This document shows positions 14,401 through 25,520 of a stretch of DNA of 64,000 nucleotides, one piece after another. The stretch is from Membranipora membranacea (taxonomy: Eukaryota > Bryozoa > Gymnolaemata > Cheilostomatida > Membraniporidae). The notes under the pieces are model-generated. The model ran no database searches and was not told the DNA's origin. It saw only the letters and a program-made list of their open reading frames with translations. A program made the position numbers and the translations under genes. The stretch covers positions 4,400,001 to 4,464,000 of the forward strand of contig OU612075.1 of the NCBI GenBank assembly GCA_914767715.1, read 5' to 3'. Numbering within the stretch: the stretch's first letter is position 1; each line of letters begins with the position of its first letter.

Positions 14401-14921
14401 CCATGGTAAGAACACGCCAAGTCCACTTACCCTTGCACATATTCTTCTTGAATAACTTCAGCACTTACTAAGTGACACAGGGTCACAACCCAGATCTACA
14501 ACAGATGTTGGTTTTGATTATCTGTGTGGAGTAATCTTTGGCATCAACCGCTGGACAATTTTTACAAAACAAGCACGACTCAAAAAAGCTATCATAAGGT
14601 CAACAAGGGTTACTTAAACAATAAATTGTGATGACCATGATATCCTGAGATACAGCTCACTAACCAGAATAATGTGAATGGAAGCAGAATATTGCTGGAA
14701 AAACTTTAAAGTCCCGGTTTGTTCCAAATTAACTGTAACTTTCTTTTAGCCCTAATGTTGGTTAAATTGTTGGTTAAAATTGCAAGGGTTCGTCACTCGC
14801 CACATCGTGGCGGTGAAATAGTGTGTGCCTTAAGGGCGAGGCTGCAATGACTGCGCCAATTTGCTCTCAGTTTTTAGGCAGGTCAAAGATGGCTTACCAA
14901 TACAGTGGTGGTGATCTTCAT
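11458..14921 (-). CDS. Type I membrane protein with NHL-like extracellular domain (copy 1)
   Basis: Six exons on the minus strand, all phase-consistent: 14921-14898 (ATG, 8 codons), 14495-14431, 14225-13252, 12787-12716, 12467-12441 and 11588-11458 (TGA). The product is 430 residues. Exons 1 and 2 together make the signal peptide (MKITTTVL then IWVVTLCHLVSA). The large third exon codes an ectodomain of propeller-like repeats such as LADSANNCVRTV, VADYFSIRMMD and VSDYNNNLIRVVDL, each followed by a variable loop. Two short exons code a polar stalk with two Cys-containing turns (GLCQE, VFCK). The last exon codes a transmembrane helix (LVIGLSVGGG to FGVLCGL) and a short basic tail ending in three Cys and Trp. 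The NHL-like fold usually serves protein binding; the ligand is unknown. A close paralogue lies at 45324-48911 on the other strand with the same exon plan, which supports every junction and the short first exon. Confidence 0.85.
12904..13111 (+). other. Coding-like fragment inside an intron, opposite strand
   Basis: On the plus strand, inside an intron of the minus-strand NHL gene, a stretch from about ATG 12911 reads as a helical polar peptide (starts MDHHTQLVEGAVGLVENV) with a possible splice donor AAG|GTACTT near 13040. It has no partner exon that I can find and no recognised family. It may be an exon relic or chance. Confidence 0.2.
14750..14888 (-). mobile_element. tRNA-derived SINE, head-truncated copy
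   Basis: It carries the body of the SINE found complete at 23930-24192: the segments CACATCGTGGCGGTGAAATA, GGGCGAGGCTGCAATG and CTGCGCCAATTTGCTCTCAG, then a short repeated TTAACCAAC-type tail (read on the minus strand). The tRNA-like head is missing. It lies in intron 1 of the minus-strand NHL gene, in sense orientation, directly after the first exon. Confidence 0.8.
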
Positions 14922-16131
14922 ATCTGAAAGCCTCATCTGCGCTCTCATGTATTCTTTGGTCCTTTACAGCTACAAGCCTCCAAACTGTATGGGGTTTGTA
15001 TGAGATCTCTTTAATACAACTGTATATGTACCAATGATGATACGCTCCGGATATAGGATACTTGTAATTGAGGAAAGGAGTGGATTGCAAAACTCAATTC
15101 AATCACCATTACTGATCATTAATCAATTAGAGACAAATACATCATGATACAAACTGTGATGCAATACACACACTCACTAAGCGTAGTGAACCTTTGCGCT
15201 TAGGGAAATCATTATTTATCTTGATGGATGAACACATGGCTGTATGATTCAGAAGAAACTGTCAAATTCTTTTCAAAAAGATTTATATCTTTTTTCGAAC
15301 TGGTATCTCATCAGGGTGTATATTGGCAGTGTCACTCTCCTACTTGCTCCTAACTCTTCCGTATGAGAGCAAGGCTGGCTTGCCCTATCCCTGAACCCCT
15401 CAAAGCCAAAATGGTATTCGGTAATGACAAAGAGCGATGACATTGTTATGTTATCAGGCCTAGCTTGGTGCTGAGTATACAATTTGCAATTGATCATCAA
15501 TCATCAAGTGTACTTCTGGTATAACTGAAAGTCTGACCAACGCGGGTTGAAACAAATTATATACATTTCATTAGGAATTAGTGTGGCTGAGAAAAATGAT
15601 TTGCTTCTGTTAACCTTGAACTTACAATTCAGATGAATAGTAAAATACATTTATTTATTATTTGTTTTATATAACTCAATACGATGATTAATTCACAAGA
15701 CCTATGGAAGTGTAGTGCATGAGTTACCAGTCTATCCAAAGTAAGGCATACAAGTCCCCATTGTTTCACTCTTTCCTCTAAATACAGAAAAAGATTTGCT
15801 TTGCAAGTGATAGTAAACGAACAAATACCAAAGAAATACGCAACACTGCTTCAAGTAAATTGGATGAAATTTGTTGGTTGTGCCTTATTTTGTTGTTACC
15901 ATCCCTATTTTTTATGTATGTAGGTATCATTATCTTTTCTCCACTAAGCATGATCCTATTTCATCATAACACCTGTGAGTATCTAATTCAAATAATCTGT
16001 TGGCCTGCAAACGACACAGCTTTATTTAATCAACAATGTTAATTGTTACAGAAAATGATATTGTGGAATTACTTATTTTCTCATAGAGATTGACTTACAA
16101 TACCACGTTCACTTTTACATGATCAACTTAC
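14922..16131. other. Stretch with no assigned gene
   Basis: The proximal promoter of the minus-strand NHL gene must lie at the left end. Open frames on the minus strand (for example 14922-15090 and 15273-15500) have no matching splice sites and no family that I recognise. Confidence 0.4.
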
Positions 16132-16298
16132 GAGGACCACGTATCGCAATATCTGAATGTTTGCTTCTCTCCGCAAGAATCAAACCGCTCCTGTGAAGTT
16201 GCACCTTTCTTCACCTGACACACTCTCAATGACTTGGATGCCATCACCAAGCTAAATATCACAAGGTAACAGGACAATAAACTGAACAAAAACTTCAT
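16132..16298 (-). CDS. First exon of an unknown secreted Cys-containing protein (partial)
   Basis: From ATG at 16298 a classical signal peptide is read (MKFLFSLLSCYLVIFSLVMA), then a short hydrophilic stretch with three Cys (VCQ, DSCGE, RYCDT). The frame meets a good donor (TCC TC|GTAAGT) at 16132 and a stop just after it, so this looks like a first coding exon that ends in phase 2. I could not find a second exon in matching phase before the NHL gene. It may be a small secreted-protein gene with unrecognised 3' exons or a relic. The next gene on the right, on the other strand, also codes a secreted Cys-rich protein. Confidence 0.4.
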
Positions 16299-16299
16299 T

Positions 16300-17461
16300 C
16301 TATAGACAACCTCAAAAGTTTTCACTGCAAGAAACGCTAAGTAGAGCAGTGGATATGACTAAATTAAACAATATTTACCTTGCCGTGCAAGGTATGAGTC
16401 TGTCACGGGAGACAGCAGCTGGTGACCGCTCGTCCTTCGCATAGTCTCACTCGCATCCAATATCACAGTATCGATCATATTTAATACATTTAGTACATTG
16501 TGTCGATCGATCGTTCATTCATTAACCCATTCAGAACAGATGAATACTGATTAAAATGAGAATGACTGATATGTTAGGCGTCACCAAGAATTCTGCAGTA
16601 GGTGGTACAAATGCCAAGTCCTTTCCGGACCAAGAGTAATTTTGGTTATATCAACACCAATGAGGTGGTATTACAAATATAAGTTTTGCCCAACTGTCAA
16701 GTTGTTTTGTCCTAATTGATTTAAGATTTTAAGAAGAATGCAAAGAAGGGATAGGTTGTTAGCAAGGACTGGCTGACCGAGATTTTATTTATCTACATGG
16801 GATGGTTGTTCAATGGTGGTACAATAAATTAAAGTTCCTTCATACCTTTGAGGCCATTGATCCCAACAAACTACTCTAAAGTTTCGCCTGTCAATAAAAA
16901 TTCCAAAGCTTGGAATTGATGCTTCAACTAATATATTTTTATCTTCTGCAGACGCATCAATCATTTATCAAACCCAGTAGTGTATGGCATTTTTTAACCC
17001 ATACATCCTTCAATCAAATGTGCAACAACCTGGACACTCCAAGGGACCTCACCAGTACGGTCCGATTATCCTTCTATATGGTAACTCTTTCCACCTCTGG
17101 TCATAAACAAATACAGGTTTATATCTCTTCTCAGACTATGCTGAGACCTGGGAATCGATATACACTCCTATTCCATTCTCGCGCCAATTTAAACAACATA
17201 ACCGGGTCAAGGTTACTGTCCGTTATACTATTATATTTATTGTAAATCAGATTAATAATATACATTTTTCAATGTATTTAGATCGATATAAAAGAAATCA
17301 TCAATCAATCAAAGGATTTACAATGGGGTCACATCAGCCTGGTAATGTTATTTTATTCTCAATCATTGAATAAATGTTTAGGCACTTTGGTTGTGTAGGC
17401 AGTTTGTTGTATGAGTTGCTGATAACAGTGTCTGAAACAGATTTCTTAGGAAAGACTTCAT
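16300..17461. other. Intergenic region between divergent secreted-protein starts
   Basis: No exon is recognised. If the minus-strand signal-peptide exon is real, this region holds two divergent promoters. A TATA-like run (ATATAAAAG) near 17285 is a weak candidate for the plus-strand gene. Confidence 0.4.
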
Positions 17462-19920
17462 ATGGATACAATGGTAACCAAAATGTTTATTCTTCTGATA
17501 GCTGTTGTATTATGGGAGCCGGCATTTACACAGAGAGTGGCAGGTAAGTACATTCGTACCCTTCAGATCAGATTGTAGGGAAACACAAGAGGAATGGCAG
17601 CAATCATTCCCTAACTGAATAACTGCCAATATCAACAAAAGATAAAAGATCAAATATATATTATGAATTTGCTGCCATATTTATCTTGTAGTTAACAACT
17701 GCTTGTGTCAGAGGAACAACAACAAATACATCCAACTGGCAGAACATGGATGTGAAAAGTTTACTCAGTATGACAACACAACTAGACTCACCCACACCCA
17801 AAGCTGCCCTCAAGGACTCAGATTTAGTGTGGATACTTGTGTCTGTGAGCGATCTCAAGAGGTAGCCTGTGAAGGTTGTGGGCCACCAGGTGGGAACATA
17901 AAATTATGCCTTTGCCAAAATAACGTTACAGAAATCATACTAGCAACAATAAAGATTTTGAAGAAAGAAATAGTTATAATTTTCCCAAGCTGACTTTGCA
18001 GAACATTTACATACCAACAATTAATCAAAAACGCCTTTGGTGTATTGATTTTCTTTCCTTTACAGTATGTGAAGTGGAACTGAATAGGCGATTTGATGAA
18101 ACTATGAACCTGATGCTGGCTGGTAATTGCTCAAAGTTAGTATTTAATTTTTTTTTTTATTCTGACTTCATTCTCGTAAATCCTTGTGAATATTTTGCGG
18201 CGGAGTTCTTGGTGATTGTAAATGATGAAACTCTTGAGTTTGATTGGAAAAGGATCATGAGCGCCTCGAATTGAATTGCCATCCACACTGATCTGTTAGG
18301 TTCTGAATCTATGAAAAAGAAACAGATCGTAATATAATTATTTTGTAAACAGGGGTAAACAGGTAGTGAGCGACATTCTAGAAAGCTGCGTTATCAAAGA
18401 TCCGGTTGAAAGGACTTTAATGACCCTAAGAGTTAGAGATGCACGTCAGAGGAAAACTCAGTGTCAGTCACCTCCCCTTCCAGAAGGTGAGAACGTGTTA
18501 GGATAATAAAAATAATAATATCAATATTATTTGCTGATCTCAAGTCACAAATGACGCGTAAGACACGCATAAAACGAATATCGTAATGACTCAGGTAAAT
18601 TTTTTTAAAATTTTGTTATCAAGTAGGGCAGTTCTATAGATGATTGATTGTCCTCAACAAGAAAAGGTTGGCATCATCACCATCGGCATCGGATGATGAA
18701 AACTGCTAATTTGTCTCATTGTCTCTCTTGTTGTTGGCAACTAAATGCAAGATTGTTTTCAGGTAAGGTTCGGCGTCATCAATGTAACCATCGGGAAAAA
18801 CTGCTCGGAAACTACCTTCAAATTGCGTCAGGTTAATTTTCTCAATTTGATGTACAGATTTGTTTCTATTTATACAGGTTGTGAGTTAGTTGGACGATGT
18901 ATGGATTTTATGGTTCGACCTTTGGAGCAGAGAAACTACAACAGTGACGATAGCGATTCCGATTTTCTATGGTAAGTCAGCATTCATGAGCTTGCTTAGT
19001 CTGTATGGTTATGTCAGTTAGAGAGAGCCAAGGAATTGAGAAAGTTGTCAGTGAAAGAAAATCATAAAAAACAAGATTCACACTTTATTCGCTATGAAAA
19101 CAAAGGGGTTGTGTCAGGAATTGCCCCGTATTATAGGGGCGCTAAACAGATGAGACCATGAACTTGCAAATTTTTTATACGCTATCATTGGAGCAGGTCA
19201 CACTTTTTGTCTGGCAGCCAGGAAAATTAAAATGAGGTGACTTATAATTATAGTTGATCTACAATCTTCATCAACAAAGACAAAATTAGGCTTTCTATCA
19301 TCACCCATCAAGCTTACCCAGTAACAAACAAATGGCTTTTCTTGAGCAAAAAGGAAATTTGTGAAAGTTTGTCGCCAGGAAGGTCTTTCAATTAGAGCAG
19401 CCGAAATCTAGGGCCTCTCTCAGAAATTGCTCAAAGACCAAAATTGGTGATAATTTTGAGCAATGTGATAGTGGTAATTGGCTTTAGCAAAGCATCGCTA
19501 TTCTAATTGTTTAATTCTATCCCATCGTAGAGAGGCCAAAGGTTTCCACTTATTTCGAAACGGACATTGATATTGCACGATATAAAAACCCTGTCACCAG
19601 GTTCCCAAGTCGTTGTTGCAGAAAAAGGATTGATTCTCAATGGTCTTGGGTCAAATACCAGTAATTGTATGACAAAGTGTTTATTAATCATGTACTGGCA
19701 TTCTTCACATCCACATAATATATGTAACTGTTCATTATAACTGTTTTTTATCTTTTTCTATGTTAGTGAAAACTACAAAGAGGCGATGAAATGCCTACGA
19801 TGTGCAGAAACTAACGGATGCCAGTTGGCTGAGCAATACGGAAACAGCTTGAAGGTCGCCGCTGCTAAACTTTGTCCCCATTTCCAAGTATTCACTTGCC
19901 CAGCTGACGTATTGGTTTAA
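17462..19920 (+). CDS. Secreted Cys-rich protein with peritrophin-A-like (CBM14-like) domain
   Basis: Seven exons join in phase with GT-AG borders: 17462-17543, 17692-17889, 18066-18135, 18353-18486, 18763-18831, 18878-18971, 19767-19920. The product is 266 residues. Exon 1 codes a signal peptide (core MFILLIAVVLW, likely cleaved near AFTQ). Exon 2 has the spacing of a chitin-binding peritrophin-A domain: CLC, an aromatic-containing segment, HGCEKFTQYDN, then SCPQGLRFSVDTCVC. The rest has many paired Cys (VCEVEL, NCSK, ESCVIK, CELVGRC, CENY, KCLRC, ETNGCQ, KLCPH, TCPADV) but I recognise no family there. A short acidic run (SDDSDSD) lies in exon 6. In known families the CBM14 fold binds chitin; binding here is inference. 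Possible roles are matrix or mucosal protein or defence protein. Confidence 0.8.
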
Positions 19921-20902
19921 CCGTAACATCTTCAGGAAGTTGAGCTGGAATTGCTTGTTAATCTTCATGCTATTTCGATATTCCTTGTGAATCGCTCGGA
20001 TTAATCTTTATCCATCTCATCATTTGATGTAATAGGTGTTATACATTTTTTTTTAAATTGAATGTGCTTGGTTTAAAGAGTGACAATGTACAAGGTGGTT
20101 TATTGTAAACAAGACTATCAATATCTCATGCTTCAGTTTAAACTAGTAAATTCTTAATGTTTTTTTTTCTTAAATTAAGACCTTTAAGCCCTTATTTTGA
20201 AATTTTGTTTGATATGCAAAGCACAATACAGTAGTATGCCTTTTAACCTGCTGTTTCAACTACTATGATTTGAGAGTGGTAGGCATCGCTGTGTCACTTT
20301 ATGGTTGACAACATTTTTTTTTTTCTTACCGATTCGGGAAACTTAAACAAAAATATCTGGACTGGATGGCTGCAAAACAATAATAACAATATTCCTAGAA
20401 CACAATTTCAATGTTCTTACTATAGATAGTGTATGGTACTCACCAGTTCAGTGGTCGTTAGGCTCTCTAGTTTCACTAGCACAGTTTAGTCTCTCTGTAG
20501 TCTCCTCTCACCCTCGTGGTTCTTGCGCATCTCCCGTACGCAGCCCGGAAGTCTCCCTTCCTCTATACTGCATGTAGTCACTGTCTATAGCTCCTTGACC
20601 TTGGTTCCTATATTTCGGACTACACTACATCTCCCTTTCTCTATCTTTTCCTTCCTTTTCCGCTATCGTTTCACTTCTTTAACTCCTTCCCTACCTCTAT
20701 CATATTCTCCTTCCCTATCGATCTCTTATCCTCCTTCACTATCCTTTATTTAGTACTCAATTGTAATCCCTCCGTACGTAGACATTTCTTCTGATGTCTG
20801 CGCACCTCATTGGAGGTTCCTCCTCGCTATCTCTCTCGTTTCCTCTCCGTCCTTCCACTCTATCCACGTCTCTCCTCCTCGGTTCGTCCTCTCTCTCCAG
20901 TC
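19921..20902. other. 3' flank and pyrimidine-rich tract
   Basis: The 3' UTR of the Cys-rich gene is followed by a tract at 20590-20902 that is very rich in C and T on the plus strand (purine-rich on the minus strand). The tract continues into the Arg/Glu ORF on the right. On the minus strand an AATAAA occurs near 20750 and could end that ORF's transcript. Confidence 0.4.
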
Positions 20903-21445
20903 TCACTCTCTTTGGTCTCGTTGTTGTCCTTCCTGTCTCTCGGCATCCCTGCGACGTTCTCTCACTTGATCTTCCTCTATATCTCTCTCTCCCCTAGCCT
21001 CGTCTAACTCTCTCCTGTACCTTTCCTCGTTCTCTCTCAACTCTCTCTCTAATCTCCCCTCGATCTCATCCTCTCTTTCCTGTCTCCCTCTCCTGGCAGC
21101 TCTCCTCTTCCTTTTCTCCTCCCTCTCTATCCGTTCTATTGCTTCCTCATAGCTCTCCGGTCCGTCTCCCGCAATCACTCTCCTATCATCCCGGTCTAGT
21201 ATATCTAGCGCCTCCTCTTGCCTAGCTTCTCGCTCTTGTTCCGGTCTCCTTACTATCCTGTCTCTCAAATCTATCCTCCTCCTTCTATTCTCAATCCATT
21301 CATGTATAACTCCTGACATCTCTATTGCTAGCTCTCTGCGCGGGTGCGTTTCATCCTGAAAACGGTGCGAGTTAAAGAAAGCTACCCCGTTTCTGGCCCT
21401 TCCTATTATGTTCTTGGTTATTGTATGTGTCCTGTAACCATCCAA
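20903..21445 (-). CDS. Unknown Arg/Glu-rich protein with long coiled-coil-like region
   Basis: An open frame of 180 codons. Residues 1-60 have mixed composition (for example NIIGRARNGVAFFNSHRF and HPRRELAIEMSGVIHEWI). From about 60 to the end the chain is almost only Arg, Glu, Asp, Gln and Ala (runs like REEKRKRRAARRGRQERE), a charged helix or coiled coil. A possible acceptor TTTTCAG lies within the frame near 21357, so the true start may differ. The DNA of the charged part is purine-biased, so part of the frame could simply follow from composition. I recognise no family; a gag-like protein of a retroelement or a recent charged-repeat expansion are both possible. Confidence 0.4.
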   Translation of the reverse strand: MDGYRTHTITKNIIGRARNGVAFFNSHRFQDETHPRRELAIEMSGVIHEWIENRRRRIDLRDRIVRRPEQEREARQEEALDILDRDDRRVIAGDGPESYEEAIERIEREEKRKRRAARRGRQEREDEIEGRLERELRENEERYRRELDEARGERDIEEDQVRERRRDAERQEGQQRDQRE

Positions 21446-22800
21446 GCTTGATAAAACCTCGGTCAGCTAGCATCCGTGTCAACGACCTTTCTCTCCTTCA
21501 CTTGTTATCATTCCACGTATTATATGCCGATTGCATCCACTTCAGAAGGACGCTGCAAGTAGGAATGATAAAATTATGTAGTTGAGAAAATTTCATTCCA
21601 ACAGGACCAAATAAATCAACAGTTGGATAAAACTTAACATCATTCTGATGAAAGCTACATGTATTTATTGCCTCAGGGGGCGAACTGCTTGGTGGCGCCT
21701 AAAATATCAGCCATTTCATCCATTTTGATTTTTAGTTTGTACTCAATGGTGGGGGGGGGGGCTGAAGTTTATCACCAACGATCCTTGTTCACTGTATCTG
21801 TAACATTTATGTTTGCAAACACCATGCAATATGAACTTGGCTGACGATTAATGATTTTTGCCATGGGTGTATGTGTGAAATTGTTGTCCTCACATATCAA
21901 AAGAGAAGATAATTTCAAAATTATCTTCACATAAACTAAAATGTTGCACAGGACAGAATATACTACAACGGAATTTCCTATATTCTTGTCATGCTGAGTC
22001 CTATGTTATAGCAAGCAGAAATAGTATGTCATGAATGAGGTATGGTCCGATGTGATATATTATTTATGTAAATTGAGGAGCATGTCTGACCATGAACAAA
22101 CCCATCACTACTTCTCTATGGTTGTAATTCTTATTTTTTACGATCGGACCATAAGTTCAGATCCATATCAGATCAAGTGTTTCTCATGAGATAAAGATAT
22201 TGACTTTATTACTGGGTGATGCCCTTTGTTTAGGTAGACACAGGGTAGCTTGATTCTCTGTATTATTTGATATCAGTGATCGAACTTGAACATCCAGTTT
22301 GCTGCATCCAAAAGTCTGAAAAAATGCATAATCTGCCAAAACTTAAAACCTGGACTGTTGGCTGCAAAACAGTTATACAAATATTATTGCTACTACACAT
22401 TATGTCATCCACAATAAAGAGCTCATATTCAGGTTCATAGTTAACTCTATGGTTCTGCATTTGTATTGTTCCAAGCTCACCTTTACAATTGGTATTGCTT
22501 TGGTCTTGACATTCCACACGAGGCTATCATCAACGCAAATAGCTTGGTATGGATTTAATATCTCATCCTTAACTATCTTTGTGTCTTGCGGTACTGTTAT
22601 ATTCGTGACCTGATATCTAACTGTCTGTCATTTTTGGCAGCCTTTGTCGTCTAATCGAGAGCCAAGTTGATTATCAGAATATGGTAAGCTGCCAGCATGA
22701 TGAATGTCATTTCACTGATGATCTGTTAATTTTGATAGAATCAAACGGTCAAACTTCAATAAAAGTGAGGGATGTACCAAAGATAATTGAGAGAATGATT
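21446..22800. other. Intergenic stretch
   Basis: No gene recognised. It contains a G homopolymer near 21750 and scattered low-complexity sequence. A weak match to the tandem unit described at 22810-23270 appears near 22320-22350. Confidence 0.4.
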
Positions 22801-22809
22801 GTTACACAG

Positions 22810-23270
22810 CAGATAAATCAGAATGGTTTGATATAAAATATGCCCTTGCCCAAACTATTGACTGTATAAAATCCTAAAATTGTTGGTCAATAAAAGTTAA
22901 TTGATAGCTAGGTATATCTGTATAACTGTAGAGTGAAATTTTATTTGATAATTTATGACATGCACCTAGTCGTTAGATATAAAAAATGTGCACATTGCCA
23001 AAACTTCAAGCAGTATAAAATGTGAAATGGATATAGATTAAAAAATTAATCGATAGCTTGGCATGTCTTTATACCTCAAGAATGAGGCTTGATTACTTAT
23101 TTAATGCACATATAGTCCTTTTTAATGTGTGATGAAATAGTGAAAGATTTATGTTATTTTGACAGAAAAATCAGAATTGTTTGATGTAAAATGTACGCAT
23201 TGCCAAAACTATAGACAGTATTAAAATTCGAAATCGGTCAATAAATAATTAATTGAAAGCTCCACACACC
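22810..23270. repeat. Degenerate tandem repeat, three units of roughly 165-190 bases
   Basis: Three successive segments start near 22817, 22978 and 23170. They share in order: a motif like AAAATGTGCACATTGCC, AAAACT, a CAGTATAAAAT-like motif, and AATTAATNGATAGCT. Divergence is high, so the array is old. A further single match lies near 23740. Confidence 0.65.
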
Positions 23271-23305
23271 ATTAGCATCCTGAGTTACAAGCAATGTATG
23301 AGTTG

Positions 23306-23407
23306 TAGTCTAAGTGCTCAGACAGCTCCAATGCAAGTTAGTGGCAATACATGTAATGTAATGTACTGCCACAAACTCGTGTTGGAGCCCTCTGAGCACT
23401 TAGACTA
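23306..23407. mobile_element. Palindromic MITE-like element
   Basis: Both ends carry the same 17 bases in inverted orientation (TAGTCTAAGTGCTCAGA at 23306-23322 and its complement at 23391-23407). Inner parts are also complementary (AGCTCCAATGCAAGTTAGTGGCA against TGCCAC...GTTGGAGC) with a short AT-rich centre. It is about 100 bases with no coding potential, as expected for a foldback MITE. A related copy lies at 51091-51190 and a fragment near 61865-61880. Confidence 0.75.
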
Positions 23408-23929
23408 GTTGATTTGGATCCTTGTCTGTTTGGTGAACAAGCGCCCTGTTACACTTCTTCCTTAATAACAATATCTTATATATAGTAACGCATATATAAT
23501 AAAATATTGAAATTTTCCAAATCGGTTCTTGTAGCACGAATAGCTAATCATGTTAAGGCCAAGTTGTGACCAGTGGGCCCTTAACATAGCTGATAAAATC
23601 CCTTAAACCATTTTGCCTTTGCAGTTTGTGACATAATGGATTGATAGCGGTGATCCTAAGAAGTAGTGACGGACTGGTGAATGCGTAGGGTAGGCCATAA
23701 CTAAGTTATTTGGATTTTGAACAGAAGGCGCTGCAAAATGTAAAATATGCCAATGACACAAACTTAGGCAAGAAAGTGGCTCTCATTGGTAAACCCACTT
23801 TTATGAGTTTAGTTCACTCTAATGTTAACGCTAATTTGCTTCTTTTCTACCTTGACATTCAATGCAATTCTTATTCATTAGTTTGAGATGGATCATATTA
23901 GCGCAACTTAGACTCCAACCTTGTTACTC

Positions 23930-24192
23930 AGGAAATTTGATTAAAGGTTGATTAAAATTAGATGTCTTGCCACACTCCACATCCCGAAGCATGGGCGGTG
24001 AAATAGGTTGCCTTATTGGCGAGGGTGCAATATCTGCGCCAGGTTGCTCAGATGTTTGCAGGCAGGTCGGAGCACACCTGTAGGCCAACCAAACCCCAGT
24101 GGTCAATGGACCACAGTCGGATTCGAACCCACGACCTTCAGCATTAGCATGCTAAAGGTACGGCGCTCTAATCAACTGAACCACCACCTACA
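23930..24192 (-). mobile_element. tRNA-derived SINE, most complete copy
   Basis: Read on the minus strand it begins with a tRNA-like head (A-box-like GTTCAGTTGATTAGAGCGCC, B box GGTTCGAATCC), continues with a body (GACCTGCCTGCAAACATCTG, GCGCAGATATTGC, GCCGCCCATGCT) and ends in a TTTAATCAACC repeat. Relatives lie at 14750-14888, 27914-28150 and 45391-45640. Confidence 0.85.
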
Positions 24193-24345
24193 CCTGTAGG
24201 AAAGAATATAGATCACTTATTTCCAAAAAGAAACACAGGGATGGCTCACGATGGGTTGATACTTGATTGCCTCATCATCATCAAATTAATTGGGAAATTC
24301 ATCTTTCAGAACTCCCTAGACTGAGCTTGGAAACCATGTACTGAA

Positions 24346-24414
24346 AGAATTCAGTATGACCATAGCTAATATAATCCAATAGTAAGGGCCATCAAGTCGA
24401 TAAAACTTGTGTCT
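24346..24414 (-). pseudogene. Partial copy of the transporter's first exon
   Basis: On the minus strand about 70 bases match the first coding exon of the transporter gene (28419-28490). The reading FYRLDGPYYWIILAMVILNS still parallels FYRPDGPYSWRVLAMVILNS and keeps the DGP..W motif of the family's first helix. The match ends soon on both sides and no donor or second exon follows, so it is a fragment. It may be a duplication relic or the last trace of a second transporter gene. Confidence 0.65.
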
Positions 24415-24419
24415 ACAGT

Positions 24420-25520
24420 TTTCAGTTAGAACCCACCAGCCTTAAGACCAAAACTGTTATATGAGTCTCCGTTCTCTCGCGTCAACAGTGCCACAAAGTG
24501 GGCCAAATTGACATTTTCACTTTCTGCCATGAGAAGCTCACCATTTCAAATAGCGGGTGGGGGCAATTTTAGTTATGTTGCTACGGTGCAAAGATAACCA
24601 ACCTGAACTGGATGGTTGCACATGCATAAAGTCGTTTGATTTTGCGTAACTTAAAACTCATCCCTGGGCAATTTGAAGTTTTAAAGCAGAATAAAATTGA
24701 CCAGCGTTTTATTTTCGATGTGCGAGTTTGATTGATTATCACACCAGGTGATGTATCAATTGTTCATAGCATCTTGGCACACTGACCTCTAGATAACACT
24801 AGTGGCATGTGTATCTCTGATCGTTAGAGACAGTTTGGGTACATGTACCCGCCCCTAATTAATAAAACCGACCACGGTCATCACACCAGACTCCTTGTGA
24901 GGTTACTCTTACTAAATACATGCAATAGTAAACCATGTGATCAGTGTGGCATCATGGTCCAGCAAAAAAAGAAAATTTGAAGGTACATGAACTTGCATCC
25001 AGATCCAAGACCTTCTCAGCAGCCATTATATGGTTGATATCTTGAATTCTCTTTTGTTGTCATCAAGTTGAAAAAACTTTCACTTTATCTTGATCTTATC
25101 TAATCTACCCACACAATTACTTGCAGTACTTTGCCTGAAAGAGTAGACTTTTTAACAATGATAACATTTACCTAAGCAATTAGCATGTACATTTTTATTT
25201 TATTTGACCATTCATATTGATCACCGGCCTATAATATGTCATTTGGCGGTACATAAAATAAAAAAGATCACTCATAATCTTATATCTTATGAGAGGCTAT
25301 AATCGCATAATCAAGTGAAAAAAATCACTCTCTCAGAGATAAAAATGGGCTCACTGGAAAAATCTGAAATGTTTGGAAATTAAGCACTTACTTAAACTAT
25401 TTTATCATTTAAAATAATCATTTAAAACTATTTAAAAATTTGAAATAATCAAAAAATTAAAAATTAAAAAATAAATATTCCTGAAATTGTGCTTTGCATA
25501 TGTACTTAGAGCTCTCAACA
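24420..25520. other. 3' flank of the transporter gene
   Basis: No gene seen. The 3' UTR of the minus-strand transporter gene should occupy the right part, which is very AT-rich (25380-25500). Confidence 0.4.

Noticed and set aside
14830-15090. Minus-strand frame with ordinary-looking protein sequence, first taken as an exon
   Set aside because: No acceptor fits its frame. The donor at its left end is used in another frame: it closes the 8-codon first exon of the NHL gene (14921-14898), as the paralogue shows.
20523-21007. Plus-strand Ser/Leu/Pro-rich frames
   Set aside because: They are complements of the purine-rich minus strand and carry only low-complexity sequence.
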